A stretch of 64,000 nucleotides of DNA, taken from positions 496,001 to 560,000 of the forward strand of contig NZ_JAJUXG010000001.1 of the NCBI RefSeq assembly GCF_021390535.1, in the 5' to 3' direction. The stretch comes from Dyadobacter sp. CY312 (GTDB lineage Bacteria > Bacteroidota > Bacteroidia > Cytophagales > Spirosomataceae). A program made the translations under genes and the position numbers. The notes below the pieces were generated by a model. It ran no database searches and had not been told where the DNA came from. It saw only the letters and a program-made list of their open reading frames with translations. Below are positions 16,882 to 24,134 of the stretch, one piece after another; the first letter of the stretch is position 1, and each line of letters starts with the position of its first letter.

Positions 16882-17625
16882 TTACTTTGATCTATTTTGT
16901 AAGATGGCGCTGGCTACTGATTGCCCGGCTTTTGTTGCCGCTAATTCACATTGGGCATTTCCTCGAAGATTGTTTTTCTTGATGTTCTCCGTAGCAAGCA
17001 TTTCCGCTAGGTCGATTGCAGTCAATTCAATATCTGATAGATTGTCCCTGATATTGTCCTTTTCTGTTAATCCTTTCTTTTCTCTAACAACATTGGAAGT
17101 TCCCCCATACAATGGGTTATAGATAGCGTTAGTACAATTGCGGTAACCGTCACGCTCAACCCCGTGTGCTTTTAATGCCGAAGTAAATTGATTACGGGTT
17201 GATATGCCTTTCAATCGCTTTACAGACCAATCGTCAGATTTACCCTTTTTCTTCCAAGTTTTAAGGTAGCGTTCGCCGATCAAGTCGGGGTTTTTCTCTT
17301 CTTCTATCCGTTCGAGAAAATTCTGGTTGACAACGACACCTAAATTTGGGTCAAGATATTGTGCATATTCTAACGCTATTTGCGGGTGTGCCCACGTAGC
17401 ACCATTTTTTCCAGCCTTCGTTTTTAAAAGGGATTTCAAATCCACTTTTAAAAGTCCCATAAGAGCGCGGCAAAATCCAATTGCCTGTTCTTGTCTCATC
17501 CATTTTTGGACTTTTTTATTATCGTCAGATCCTGCCAACTTCCAAAGATCAGTTAAGCACACATTCCCGTCTTTGTCTTTACGTACGGGCAGTTCTTGCC
17601 CATGAAACGAAATTAATGTTTCCAT
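16882..17625 (-). CDS. KilA-N domain protein
   Basis: 247 aa. The N-terminal KilA-N DNA-binding domain is recognised by CLTDLWKLAG, an internal variable part and TWAHPQIALEYAQYLDPNL. The C-terminal half has no family I recognise. KilA-N proteins are common phage regulators or antirepressors. A second KilA-N gene lies at 36808-37488 in block B. Confidence 0.85.
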   Translation of the reverse strand: METLISFHGQELPVRKDKDGNVCLTDLWKLAGSDDNKKVQKWMRQEQAIGFCRALMGLLKVDLKSLLKTKAGKNGATWAHPQIALEYAQYLDPNLGVVVNQNFLERIEEEKNPDLIGERYLKTWKKKGKSDDWSVKRLKGISTRNQFTSALKAHGVERDGYRNCTNAIYNPLYGGTSNVVREKKGLTEKDNIRDNLSDIELTAIDLAEMLATENIKKNNLRGNAQCELAATKAGQSVASAILQNRSK

Positions 17626-17663
17626 GAATTCAAAAATTAATGTTGATTAGTGGTTGGTTGTTT

Positions 17664-18005
17664 TTAGGAATTTAGCTTATTCCAGTTTTCATGCAGTTGA
17701 GCAAGGAAAAGCCCAATTTTAGAAACTATAAGAGCATGGTTTAGCGTAAACTGATCCATATCAGCCGGAGGAATTGAATTTACAACTACTTCAATGCTTT
17801 GCAATGAGTTAGAGCCGTAACCATCAAAGAAACCGTTCAGAATCTCATTTAATCTGTCGACCTGCATTTCTTTTACTTCGGCCTGATCTAATTCGAAGTG
17901 CAACTTACCCCACCTGTTCATTTTGCGGGGAGCTTTTGCACGTGGCTTTCTTGTTTTGGCGATTGGTGCAGCTGGTGCACTGGTGGTGTGGGTTGATTGT
18001 AACAT
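17664..18005 (-). CDS. Unknown protein with basic Pro/Ala-rich N-terminus
   Basis: 113 aa. The N-terminus is disordered and basic (KTRKPRAKAPRKMNRWGK), the rest helical. First gene of the leftward operon. Its ATG is part of an 11-bp inverted repeat with the leader, suggesting translational control (see 18003-18123). Confidence 0.75.
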   Translation of the reverse strand: MLQSTHTTSAPAAPIAKTRKPRAKAPRKMNRWGKLHFELDQAEVKEMQVDRLNEILNGFFDGYGSNSLQSIEVVVNSIPPADMDQFTLNHALIVSKIGLFLAQLHENWNKLNS

Positions 18006-18123
18006 GTCTTAGGCGATTGATTTGTTACGGAGCAAACAAAATACGGGCTGCTCCAATCCGTGCCTAAGACATCCACAGGGGAATCTGAAGGTTTTCAAAC
18101 CTTCCGGAAGAAACAGCCCGTAT
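18003..18123 (-). promoter_or_regulatory. Structured leader with crossing inverted repeats
   Basis: On the minus strand the leader of the 113-aa gene can form: stem P1, 10 bp (18114-18123 with 18041-18050); hairpin P2, 8 bp (18097-18104 with 18087-18094); stem P3, 11 bp (18062-18072 with 18004-18014), which includes the start codon; and stem P4, 6 bp (18049-18054 with 18029-18034). P1 and P3 cross (pseudoknot topology) and P1 and P4 share bases. This is the layout of a translational switch or a regulated operator. Confidence 0.6.
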
Positions 18124-18325
18124 ATTGGCTATTTAGAACTTTTTGGGCATAAAAAAACCCAGAAAGATTATTTCAGGGATCGCTCCCTGTGTATGTCATT
18201 AGGCACTTCAAAAGTACCGAATAATAAATTGCCAAGCAAGAAAAAAAATAATTTATTTACTTTATGGTATAAGGCGTTACGATTTTATGGGATATGCGTC
18301 TAAGCGATAAACGTACTAATACAGG

Positions 18326-18601
18326 ATGGATAGAATTATATTATTTTGGAAAAAGTTATCAATTGGAAACAAAAGGTTAATGTCAATTTTAACACCGTTA
18401 GTATCCTTACTATTGGGTAGGTTCTTCCAGGATGAAAAATTTGAAGAAACAGATTGGAACGGTGATAGTTTTGATGGGTATTACTACAAAACTGGCATCT
18501 TTTCAGCTGATCATTTTTTATCTTCTTTCTACTCACTAATAGGATTAATAGTTTTATTATTTGTAATACTCTGGATAAGAGAAGGATATATTAAAAAATA
18601 A
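18326..18601 (+). CDS. Two-span membrane protein
   Basis: 91 aa with hydrophobic spans at about 18-31 (LMSILTPLVSLLLG) and 66-85 (SLIGLIVLLFVILWI), separated by an acidic loop. First gene of a rightward three-gene cassette inside leftward genes. Role unknown; envelope function inferred from the next two genes. Confidence 0.65.
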   Translation: MDRIILFWKKLSIGNKRLMSILTPLVSLLLGRFFQDEKFEETDWNGDSFDGYYYKTGIFSADHFLSSFYSLIGLIVLLFVILWIREGYIKK

Positions 18602-18608
18602 TCATAAC

Positions 18609-19175
18609 ATGCTAAAATCAACTTTACTTTCTCTTTTCATCCTGTTTTCACTTTCAATCAACGCTCAAACAAGACGAACACAGACATATAATAACAGTTC
18701 ACTATTACGAGCCGGAAGCCCTTCTTTTGATTACAATGCTATGTCCAGACAAAAAGACAGAGAATTACAAATGATGATTGAGCAGAACAATAGAGAGCAG
18801 GAATATTTAAATCAACTCTACAACCAACAAGCGCAGCAGTTAAAAAGAACCGTTGACGGAATGGGTAAACCATCTTGTCAAGAAGCCCTAAACGCTGTAA
18901 AGGGTCGGGGTAATTACGAGAAGGTTGTAATTAAATCTGAAATGTCAAGCACCGACGATTGGTTAAAAAAAGTAAAATTGTATAGTCTGGAAGGTAGACT
19001 TTTCGTAGTTGCTGAAATGTTTACCGACGATTACCATATTAATTCAAAGGAATATTTGTACTGTGATATTCCCGCTCAGAATTGGAATGCGTTTTACACT
19101 GGCAGTGCAGGCCGTAGAACATACGGAGAACGCTTTCACGATTTTATAATAGACTATAAATGTAATTGTCAATAA
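18609..19175 (+). CDS. Secreted KTSC-like protein carrying the N-terminal motif of a virion protein
   Basis: 188 aa. A signal peptide of about 19 residues (LLSLFILFSLSINA) is followed by YNNSSLLRA...MSRQKDRELQ, which closely matches the N-terminus of the 512-aa internal virion protein at 52673. A Gln-rich linker then leads to a C-terminal domain with the KTSC pattern (YLYCDIPAQNWNAF...RFHDFIIDYKCNC). The mature protein should be periplasmic or on the surface. I infer a lysogenic-conversion protein, possibly a decoy that interferes with incoming virions of the same type. Confidence 0.75.
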   Translation: MLKSTLLSLFILFSLSINAQTRRTQTYNNSSLLRAGSPSFDYNAMSRQKDRELQMMIEQNNREQEYLNQLYNQQAQQLKRTVDGMGKPSCQEALNAVKGRGNYEKVVIKSEMSSTDDWLKKVKLYSLEGRLFVVAEMFTDDYHINSKEYLYCDIPAQNWNAFYTGSAGRRTYGERFHDFIIDYKCNCQ

Positions 19176-19188
19176 ACAAACAAACCAA

Positions 19189-19602
19189 ATGAAAAAGCTC
19201 GTATCCTTCCTTTTAGTTTTATTATTATTGTCATGTAAAGATTCGGATTCCGATAACATTCCGGCAGACATGGCGGGCTTAATGGCAGGTCAGTACACTG
19301 TCACTAGTGAGATTTCAGACGGCGTTAGTAATCCGCGTTACGGTGATGGTGATTACGCTAAGATGGAAGTCACCAAGATAAATATTGATCATATCGATGT
19401 GGATTTCGATGGCAGATTTTATAGATATAGCTGGCCATTCCTTCTAAAAAAAGACGGAGATCAAATAAAGATCTATGTTGACGGTGAACCAACAGAAGTT
19501 GGTACTTTTTCAAAAAATAGAATATCGGTCCAACTAATAAAGCAGGTTTTGGCTGACTATGGCATTAAGAAAAGTCTCTACGTTGAAGGGACAAAGAAAT
19601 AA
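19189..19602 (+). CDS. Lipoprotein of unknown function
   Basis: 137 aa. The lipoprotein signal is MKKLVSFLLVLLLLSC, with the acylated Cys followed by KDSDSD, a sequence compatible with surface export in Bacteroidota. The rest is beta-rich (about 110 aa), with no family recognised. Third gene of the envelope cassette; terminator directly after. Confidence 0.75.
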   Translation: MKKLVSFLLVLLLLSCKDSDSDNIPADMAGLMAGQYTVTSEISDGVSNPRYGDGDYAKMEVTKINIDHIDVDFDGRFYRYSWPFLLKKDGDQIKIYVDGEPTEVGTFSKNRISVQLIKQVLADYGIKKSLYVEGTKK

Positions 19603-19625
19603 TGTTAAGTGAGCTTCAAGAGCAG

Positions 19626-19650
19626 AGCCGGTACTAGTTACCGGCTTTTA
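19626..19650 (+). terminator. Terminator of the envelope cassette
   Basis: An 8-bp stem (19626-19633 with 19639-19646), followed by TTTTA. Confidence 0.7.
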
Positions 19651-19746
19651 CTTTGCAATCGCATCTAACACGATACAGAGAGCAACCAGCGCACCACCTA
19701 CAACAAAGCAAGCGCACGCCTCAAGGAAACGAAAGTACAGTTTCAT
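19648..19746 (-). CDS. 32-aa membrane mini-protein
   Basis: Starts MKLYFRFLEACACFVVGG, with a single hydrophobic span to the C-terminus. Its ATG overlaps the stop of the 75-aa gene (ATGA), which supports translation. Convergent with the lipoprotein gene. Confidence 0.6.
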   Translation of the reverse strand: MKLYFRFLEACACFVVGGALVALCIVLDAIAK

Positions 19747-19970
19747 ATCATTACCTTTTTTACGAGCTGATACCCGCTTTTGTAAGAATCATTGAAAAGG
19801 GTATCACCGAAGCCACCCCGAGATATATTAGAATTGCAAACCGTTCTAACTTTACCGTCCGTGTGCAGAATCGTATCACCTTGACGTATTGTTGAAATAT
19901 GCACCTCAGTAACCGGAAAATTCGCCAAAATATATTCGTCCATATTTGAGCATTCAGACAATTTTTTCAT
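19743..19970 (-). CDS. Unknown small protein
   Basis: 75 aa, soluble (MKKLSECSNMDEYILANFP), with a beta-type middle (GDTILHTDGKVRTV). Coupled to both neighbours in the leftward operon 21617-19648. Function unknown. Confidence 0.65.
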   Translation of the reverse strand: MKKLSECSNMDEYILANFPVTEVHISTIRQGDTILHTDGKVRTVCNSNISRGGFGDTLFNDSYKSGYQLVKKVMI

Positions 19971-19972
19971 AA

Positions 19973-20140
19973 TTAGAAAAGCTTTGTTTGTTGATCACCA
20001 GAGGAGAACAGAGGCAAATCAGAATGCCTTTTAATTTCTTCCTTCGATTTCGTATTTACCGCCGTTGGAGTATCCCGTATTAGCTCCCTAATCGCTGATT
20101 GTTCAACGGCAGACAGTTTGTCAAATTTTGCCCGTTTCAT
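19973..20140 (-). CDS. Unknown 55-aa protein
   Basis: Starts MKRAKFDKLSAVEQSAIREL, a helical N-terminus. Overlaps the upstream gene by 20 bp and fills the gap to the 75-aa gene, which supports it. Function unknown. Confidence 0.65.
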   Translation of the reverse strand: MKRAKFDKLSAVEQSAIRELIRDTPTAVNTKSKEEIKRHSDLPLFSSGDQQTKLF

Positions 20141-20357
20141 AAGGTTTTATGAGTTTCGTTAAACCTAATTTTTCCACATGTTCAGCCAGAAATTCACGAG
20201 CTTGTTTGTTATTATCGGCGAAGTATTCAGCATAATCATAATTTGCAAAAAGTATGCATTCTGATTTTTTTTCAACCCAACGAAAAACCCACACTTCAGC
20301 ATTCCAATTACCATCCAGATACAGCAAGCCGGTAGAATCCGTAATTAGATGTTTCAT
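20121..20357 (-). CDS. Unknown small protein
   Basis: 78 aa, rich in aromatic residues (NAEVWVFRWVEKK, ANYDYAEYFADNN). Start overlaps the upstream stop. Function unknown. Confidence 0.65.
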   Translation of the reverse strand: MKHLITDSTGLLYLDGNWNAEVWVFRWVEKKSECILFANYDYAEYFADNNKQAREFLAEHVEKLGLTKLIKPYETGKI

Positions 20358-20746
20358 TATGCGTATTGTTCATGATTCCCATAAAATACCCGCCGAACGT
20401 CCTCTACCTTAAAGCCAAAGTCATTCGCTAATGAGTGCCACTCACCGGTATAAAAACATTCATGATTACATAGCTCATACAAAATTTGAGCATCCAACAA
20501 ACCACCATCTTTAATAGTAGTATTGTACCAGTTTTCTATTTCGTCCAAACCAGTTCTTAATCGCTCATACTTAGAGCTAGGAACAAAACCACCGCCTAAC
20601 ACTTCCCGATATTTTTCACCATCCTGTAATGGCGTTTTGTTTTCTTCAAATTGCTTTTTGCTGAATGCAAAGAAAACACCACATTCAGCAATTAGAGCAC
20701 TTACTTTTTGCTCCTTATGTTCGTTTATTACAGAAATTGCGCTCAT
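20357..20746 (-). CDS. Conserved unknown phage/mobile-element protein
   Basis: 129 aa. Pattern FAFSKKQFEENKTPLQDGEKY ... YELCNHECFYTGEW. I recall similar small proteins in Bacteroidota phages and integrative elements, without assigned role. CNHECFYTG may hold metal ligands. Confidence 0.65.
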   Translation of the reverse strand: MSAISVINEHKEQKVSALIAECGVFFAFSKKQFEENKTPLQDGEKYREVLGGGFVPSSKYERLRTGLDEIENWYNTTIKDGGLLDAQILYELCNHECFYTGEWHSLANDFGFKVEDVRRVFYGNHEQYA

Positions 20747-20757
20747 AATCAGAAAAT

Positions 20758-20976
20758 TTAGAAGGTGAATAACGCTTTAACTTTTGCCCACGTTGTAGGC
20801 TCAACCGCATCCATTGCGCACACTTCAAACCCACGTGAAGCCATAGCCCACTCAATGCCAGAATCTGAACCGTCTGACATAGAAGCCAGCCACACCGCAC
20901 CACTATAATTTAATTCAGCAGCAGCCCACACCACGCACACAGCGCAGAGTAGGCAGAACAGATAGTACTTTTTCAT
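20758..20976 (-). CDS. Small exported or membrane-anchored protein
   Basis: 72 aa. N-terminal signal or anchor YYLFCLLCAVCVVWAAA, then a short soluble part. Function unknown. Confidence 0.55.
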   Translation of the reverse strand: MKKYYLFCLLCAVCVVWAAAELNYSGAVWLASMSDGSDSGIEWAMASRGFEVCAMDAVEPTTWAKVKALFTF

Positions 20977-20979
20977 ATT

Positions 20980-21366
20980 TTACGAGTTCAACACCTCAGA
21001 AAATGATACGTTTGTTTGACCAATTAGAAAATTATTCAAGTGTACAATTCCCACCGTTTCAGTTTCAAAATTGAATACCAGCCTTAAATCTGTATACTCA
21101 CCTTTTACTGAATAAACACCTTTCTCAATCTCAGTAACCACGTTACCGCATTTTTCAAAGCGAGAAATAGAAAGAGGAACTACCAGCCATTCAAATACAG
21201 GTTGTTCACCATCTTTAAACCGTACAAATGCCTCTCTAAACTCAGTATGATATACCTTTTTGTCGTAATCGTATATATCAATCGAGTGAGTACCAACGTA
21301 ACTGTAGTCACGTTCTGAAAATTTCCAGACCGCGCCATCTTCAAAAAATTCATATGTAGTTGCCAT
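20980..21366 (-). CDS. Unknown phage protein
   Basis: 128 aa, beta-rich, acidic, no signal. Spaced 2 bp from the upstream gene. Function unknown. Confidence 0.65.
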   Translation of the reverse strand: MATTYEFFEDGAVWKFSERDYSYVGTHSIDIYDYDKKVYHTEFREAFVRFKDGEQPVFEWLVVPLSISRFEKCGNVVTEIEKGVYSVKGEYTDLRLVFNFETETVGIVHLNNFLIGQTNVSFSEVLNS

Positions 21367-21368
21367 TC

Positions 21369-21617
21369 CTAATATTCAAAGTTGATCAATACCCTACGTT
21401 TTGAAGTCTTTTTTGTTTGTCTGTAATCGCCCCAGACATTATCGTGAGGAAAGTATGTAATTTCCGTTTTTGTACGTCCATCACACTCAAAGACCTTTTT
21501 TGTTCCTTCAAACTTGAAAACCTCACCTTTTTGCAGTTCGTGAAAGTTTATAATTTGTTCGTCCGTCTTGTTTTTACCCTTCAACCGCAAAGGCACAGGT
21601 AGTACCATTGTATTCAT
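21369..21617 (-). CDS. Unknown phage protein, first gene of operon
   Basis: 82 aa from the ATG at 21617 (MNTMVLPVPLRLKGKNK); longer upstream versions run into the structured region. Soluble, beta-rich. Function unknown. Confidence 0.6.
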   Translation of the reverse strand: MNTMVLPVPLRLKGKNKTDEQIINFHELQKGEVFKFEGTKKVFECDGRTKTEITYFPHDNVWGDYRQTKKTSKRRVLINFEY

Positions 21618-21639
21618 AATCGAAAATCTAAATTGTGAT

Positions 21640-21910
21640 AATCTTTGCACCTGCTACGGATTCGAACCGCAAACCCCAGAAGGACAGATAAATAAGTAAA
21701 TCTGTTTTTTTCAGTCCCACCACCAACAGAAAAGGAAAGGACACAAACCCCGAAGGGCACACACGTTGCATTTATACCGCCCGTAACGCACACGGGCAAC
21801 CTGAAACCGGTTTTAAGTCCACCACCGATAAGGATATACACAGGCTATTTTAATTTCCTGATTAGTCAGAATGCCTAGTTCGTAGGGCTTATATCAAGTC
21901 TGCTAATCTT
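21640..21910 (-). ncRNA. Candidate structured RNA region
   Basis: No convincing gene. Minus-strand folds seen: a 10-bp hairpin with one bulge (21899-21908 with 21860-21870) containing an inner GCC(C)TA/TAGGC stem; a 6-bp GC stem (21792-21797 with 21779-21784); alternative pairings of the TCTGTT box at 21701-21706; a CCCTTCGGGG hairpin; and a perfect tRNA-like T-arm (stem 21655-21659 with 21667-21671, loop TTCGAAT). The sequence GGTGGTGG(G)ACT(T/G)AAAA occurs twice (21811-21826, 21708-21724). It could be a large phage RNA or an operon leader; neither is proven. Confidence 0.4.
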
Positions 21911-22443
21911 TCCGCTACACGGTCAATACGTCAAAGAACTTCATCAATGCTAGTTTTCGCCTTTCGCACGGGATAACCCCCTGGTCAGAACATACCTCTT
22001 CCACTCAGGGTAAAACCCCGTTGTAGTAAAGTGTTATTCTTAATTGTTATGTAAATATATGTCTAATCAGGCATACATGCAAGCTAACTTTAACAAAATA
22101 TTTTATACAAATTACATGTTTTCATTAAAGTCTTTCTTTTGTCTAAGTTAAAGTTAATTTGTGCTTCAATAACGTACTAATAACTTAGAATAATCATATA
22201 AAAATATTTTCGTATTTTCTTGACAAATTCTCAACAACTCTATTATCGAAGGGAATAGAAATAGATGCAATGTTCTGAATGCTTGTAACCATTCTGTAAC
22301 ATATGGAACTACACAACCGATCCATAGCTTAGAAGTGTAATTTTGTAGGGGCTGTGATAGTTTTTAGATAAAAACGCAAGTTTTGAGCCTAAAAATGACT
22401 AAAACGAGCAAAAATGACCAAAAACGATAACAAATAGTTATAG
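21911..22443. other. AT-rich intergenic region, possible origin or control region
   Basis: No gene seen. The left part has short GGG/CCC hairpins; the right part (about 22060-22440) is very AT-rich. A TAATTTTG box (22338-22345) could be a -7 element for the next gene, though no good -33 box is seen. Two near-identical 19-bp tandem repeats start at 22391 and 22410 (AAAAATGACYAAAA core), just before the Rep-like gene. Confidence 0.4.
22391..22428. repeat. Tandem 19-bp repeats upstream of Rep-like gene
   Basis: Two head-to-tail units sharing AAAAATGAC(T/C)AAAA(A)CGA, ending 15 bp before the start of the winged-helix gene. Candidate iterons or autoregulatory operator. Confidence 0.5.
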
Positions 22444-22899
22444 ATGGGAAACATCAAGCGCAAATATGACGGACTAGGCGTGTTTGAATTAAATATCAAT
22501 CCAAAAGATTATGCAAATCACCCCGACTATAGCCCTTTTTCGGTGTTTAGGCGTGTCGAAACCTTAGTAGATGACACTGAACCTGTGCAGGTAGATTCAA
22601 TGCGCCTAATGTTGTGTTTTCAGGACTTACTTTCAAAGGATTTTAAATATTACTTCTATGTATTGGGAATGTTAAAGGCTAATAATATCCCTATTCCGGT
22701 AGACTTATCTGAAATGAGGAAATTTACAAAGGATAAGTACACCTCTGTAACTTTCAGAGGTTTAGAGCGTTGCGTCAAACAGGGTCTATTATTCAAAGTG
22801 CCAAACAGGACATCACAGTATTTAGTGAATCCTGTGTTTGCATGGAAGGGTAACAGGTTAGATTATCTTGATCCTGCCGCATTCTCTCCTGCGGAATAG
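22444..22899 (+). CDS. Winged-helix replication-initiator-like protein (RepL type)
   Basis: 151 aa. The C-terminal half has the winged-helix pattern of RepL-like plasmid proteins: TFRGLERCVKQGLLFKVP followed by QYLVNPVFAWKGNRLDYL. The N-terminal 60 residues are unassigned. AT-rich DNA and short tandem repeats lie just upstream. A role in replication or its control is inferred; a pure regulator is the alternative. Confidence 0.6.
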   Translation: MGNIKRKYDGLGVFELNINPKDYANHPDYSPFSVFRRVETLVDDTEPVQVDSMRLMLCFQDLLSKDFKYYFYVLGMLKANNIPIPVDLSEMRKFTKDKYTSVTFRGLERCVKQGLLFKVPNRTSQYLVNPVFAWKGNRLDYLDPAAFSPAE

Positions 22900-23658
22900 A
22901 TTTCCTGTACAATTGCCTTAGATTGGATCGTACAAGCAAACGTCAGACGGTAGAATAAGAATAATACAACAAAAAAAAGTGTTTATGTCTGTTTTGGCGG
23001 CACTTGATCATTGATTAGTACAACAAGGTTGATAAATTTGGTTAATAGTTGTAAAGCTCGCAGGCGTTGTCGGTGGGCTTTCTTGTTGTTTAGCTGGTCG
23101 CATCGATGATCGTTGCCTGTTCGGCACTCTGGTATTCGTTCTGCTGTCTGTGCCTGTCCTGTTGCCTTGGTTTGTTCTCTGTGTGCAAACGTAGTGCTCT
23201 ATTGCAATACCTCGAACGGGTGTTTATGGAATTGCAAACAGTATTTATTAAAATGCCGTGGCTGCTGCTGGTATTATTTGAAAACAGGAGCATACTCTAT
23301 ACCCCTTGGTTATCAATAGCCTTCCTTTTATTAATCATCAAAACAACATTAGCTTTCCCTGTTGCCGTTTTAATGGATTCCTTTTTCCGACCTCGGCTTT
23401 TGGCTTGACCGGGGGGTATGAAAAAAGCGTCCGGTTCTGCCCACGCGCGGCCCTCACACTGGGAGATTCGTCCCCATCAAACATGGAGTTACAAACAAGT
23501 TCTGAAAGTGTCCTTTGGGTTACAAAAGTTATATTTTGTTCGGATTGGAGCTATGTAGCTCGAAATACAGATTATATGTAGATTTAGATATAATTAATAT
23601 ATTAAAGTTTGCTTGTGTTTATATATATTTGTCGTAAACAAAACATGCTGAGAATATT
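22900..23658. other. Long region without convincing genes
   Basis: Reading frames on both strands here are short, mutually overlapping and of odd composition (Cys/Leu-rich or His/Gln-rich). One frame beginning at about 23226 (MELQTVFIKMPWLLL) could encode a membrane peptide but has weak start context. A short inverted repeat GAGCTATGTAGCTC lies near 23548. TATATTTG at 23624-23631 may be the -7 box of the following operon. Confidence 0.4.
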
Positions 23659-23874
23659 ATGGATTCAGGGAGTAATTCAGGGATTACGGAGTTGTCGTTT
23701 GACGATTCTGGGCCGGTACGTAAGGTGTATGAGAAGTATGCGAAATTGATTGAGGAGAAGATTGATAGTAGGAATCCTGTGGAGCCGAATGAGATATTGG
23801 CATTGACAGAGATGTATCGATCGATTGAGGCGTACAAAAAGCATAACAATCCTTTCAATTCATCAATAAGCTGA
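23659..23874 (+). CDS. Small acidic protein
   Basis: 71 aa. Ser/Gly-rich N-terminus, then helices (VRKVYEKYAKLIEEK). First gene of the rightward operon 23659-26832. Function unknown. Confidence 0.65.
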   Translation: MDSGSNSGITELSFDDSGPVRKVYEKYAKLIEEKIDSRNPVEPNEILALTEMYRSIEAYKKHNNPFNSSIS

Positions 23875-23875
23875 T

Positions 23876-24133
23876 ATGAAAGAGGAGAAATGGGGTTGGC
23901 GGTTAATACTGATCGGCTTTATAGCTATGTTTTGGATTCTGGTGATCATAGTGTTCAATTTAACCCGTAAGGTCCAGGCAACGCGGTTGTATGTTCATGA
24001 GGTGAGTGACCAGCTGGATGCTCGCACGGATACATTGGTTTCGATTATACATTCACAGAGTGATATATACAAGTATATGACTCAGTTGAAGAAGGATGTT
24101 GACAGTTTAAAATCTTTACAAAAGAGGAAATAG
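23876..24133 (+). CDS. Membrane-anchored coiled-coil protein
   Basis: 85 aa. One N-terminal span (LILIGFIAMFWILVIIVFNL), then a helical tail of about 50 residues. The topology resembles an inner-membrane spanin or a small envelope anchor, but no such family is recognised. Confidence 0.65.
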   Translation: MKEEKWGWRLILIGFIAMFWILVIIVFNLTRKVQATRLYVHEVSDQLDARTDTLVSIIHSQSDIYKYMTQLKKDVDSLKSLQKRK

Positions 24134-24134
24134 T

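Noticed and set aside
18022..18303. 93-codon plus-strand frame over the structured leader
   Set aside because: It runs through all the inverted repeats, has no operon context or protein-like pattern and would overlap the regulatory leader of the divergent gene.
19653..19895. 80-codon plus-strand frame after the lipoprotein gene
   Set aside because: It is antisense to two coupled minus-strand genes (75 aa and 32 aa) that show ATGA overlap, and it follows a terminator.
21648..21735. A complete tRNA on the minus strand
   Set aside because: The T-arm is perfect but no matching 5' acceptor strand or D-arm could be placed at the right distance.
21614..21841. 75-codon minus-strand frame with GGG repeats
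   Set aside because: Its apparent repeats mirror the duplicated hairpin element of the structured region; composition (Cys/Gly/Val) and lack of start context argue against coding.
23106..23581. Plus-strand frames of 100, 68 and 91 codons
   Set aside because: Mutually overlapping, unusual composition and no ribosome site or conserved pattern; kept only as an unassigned region.
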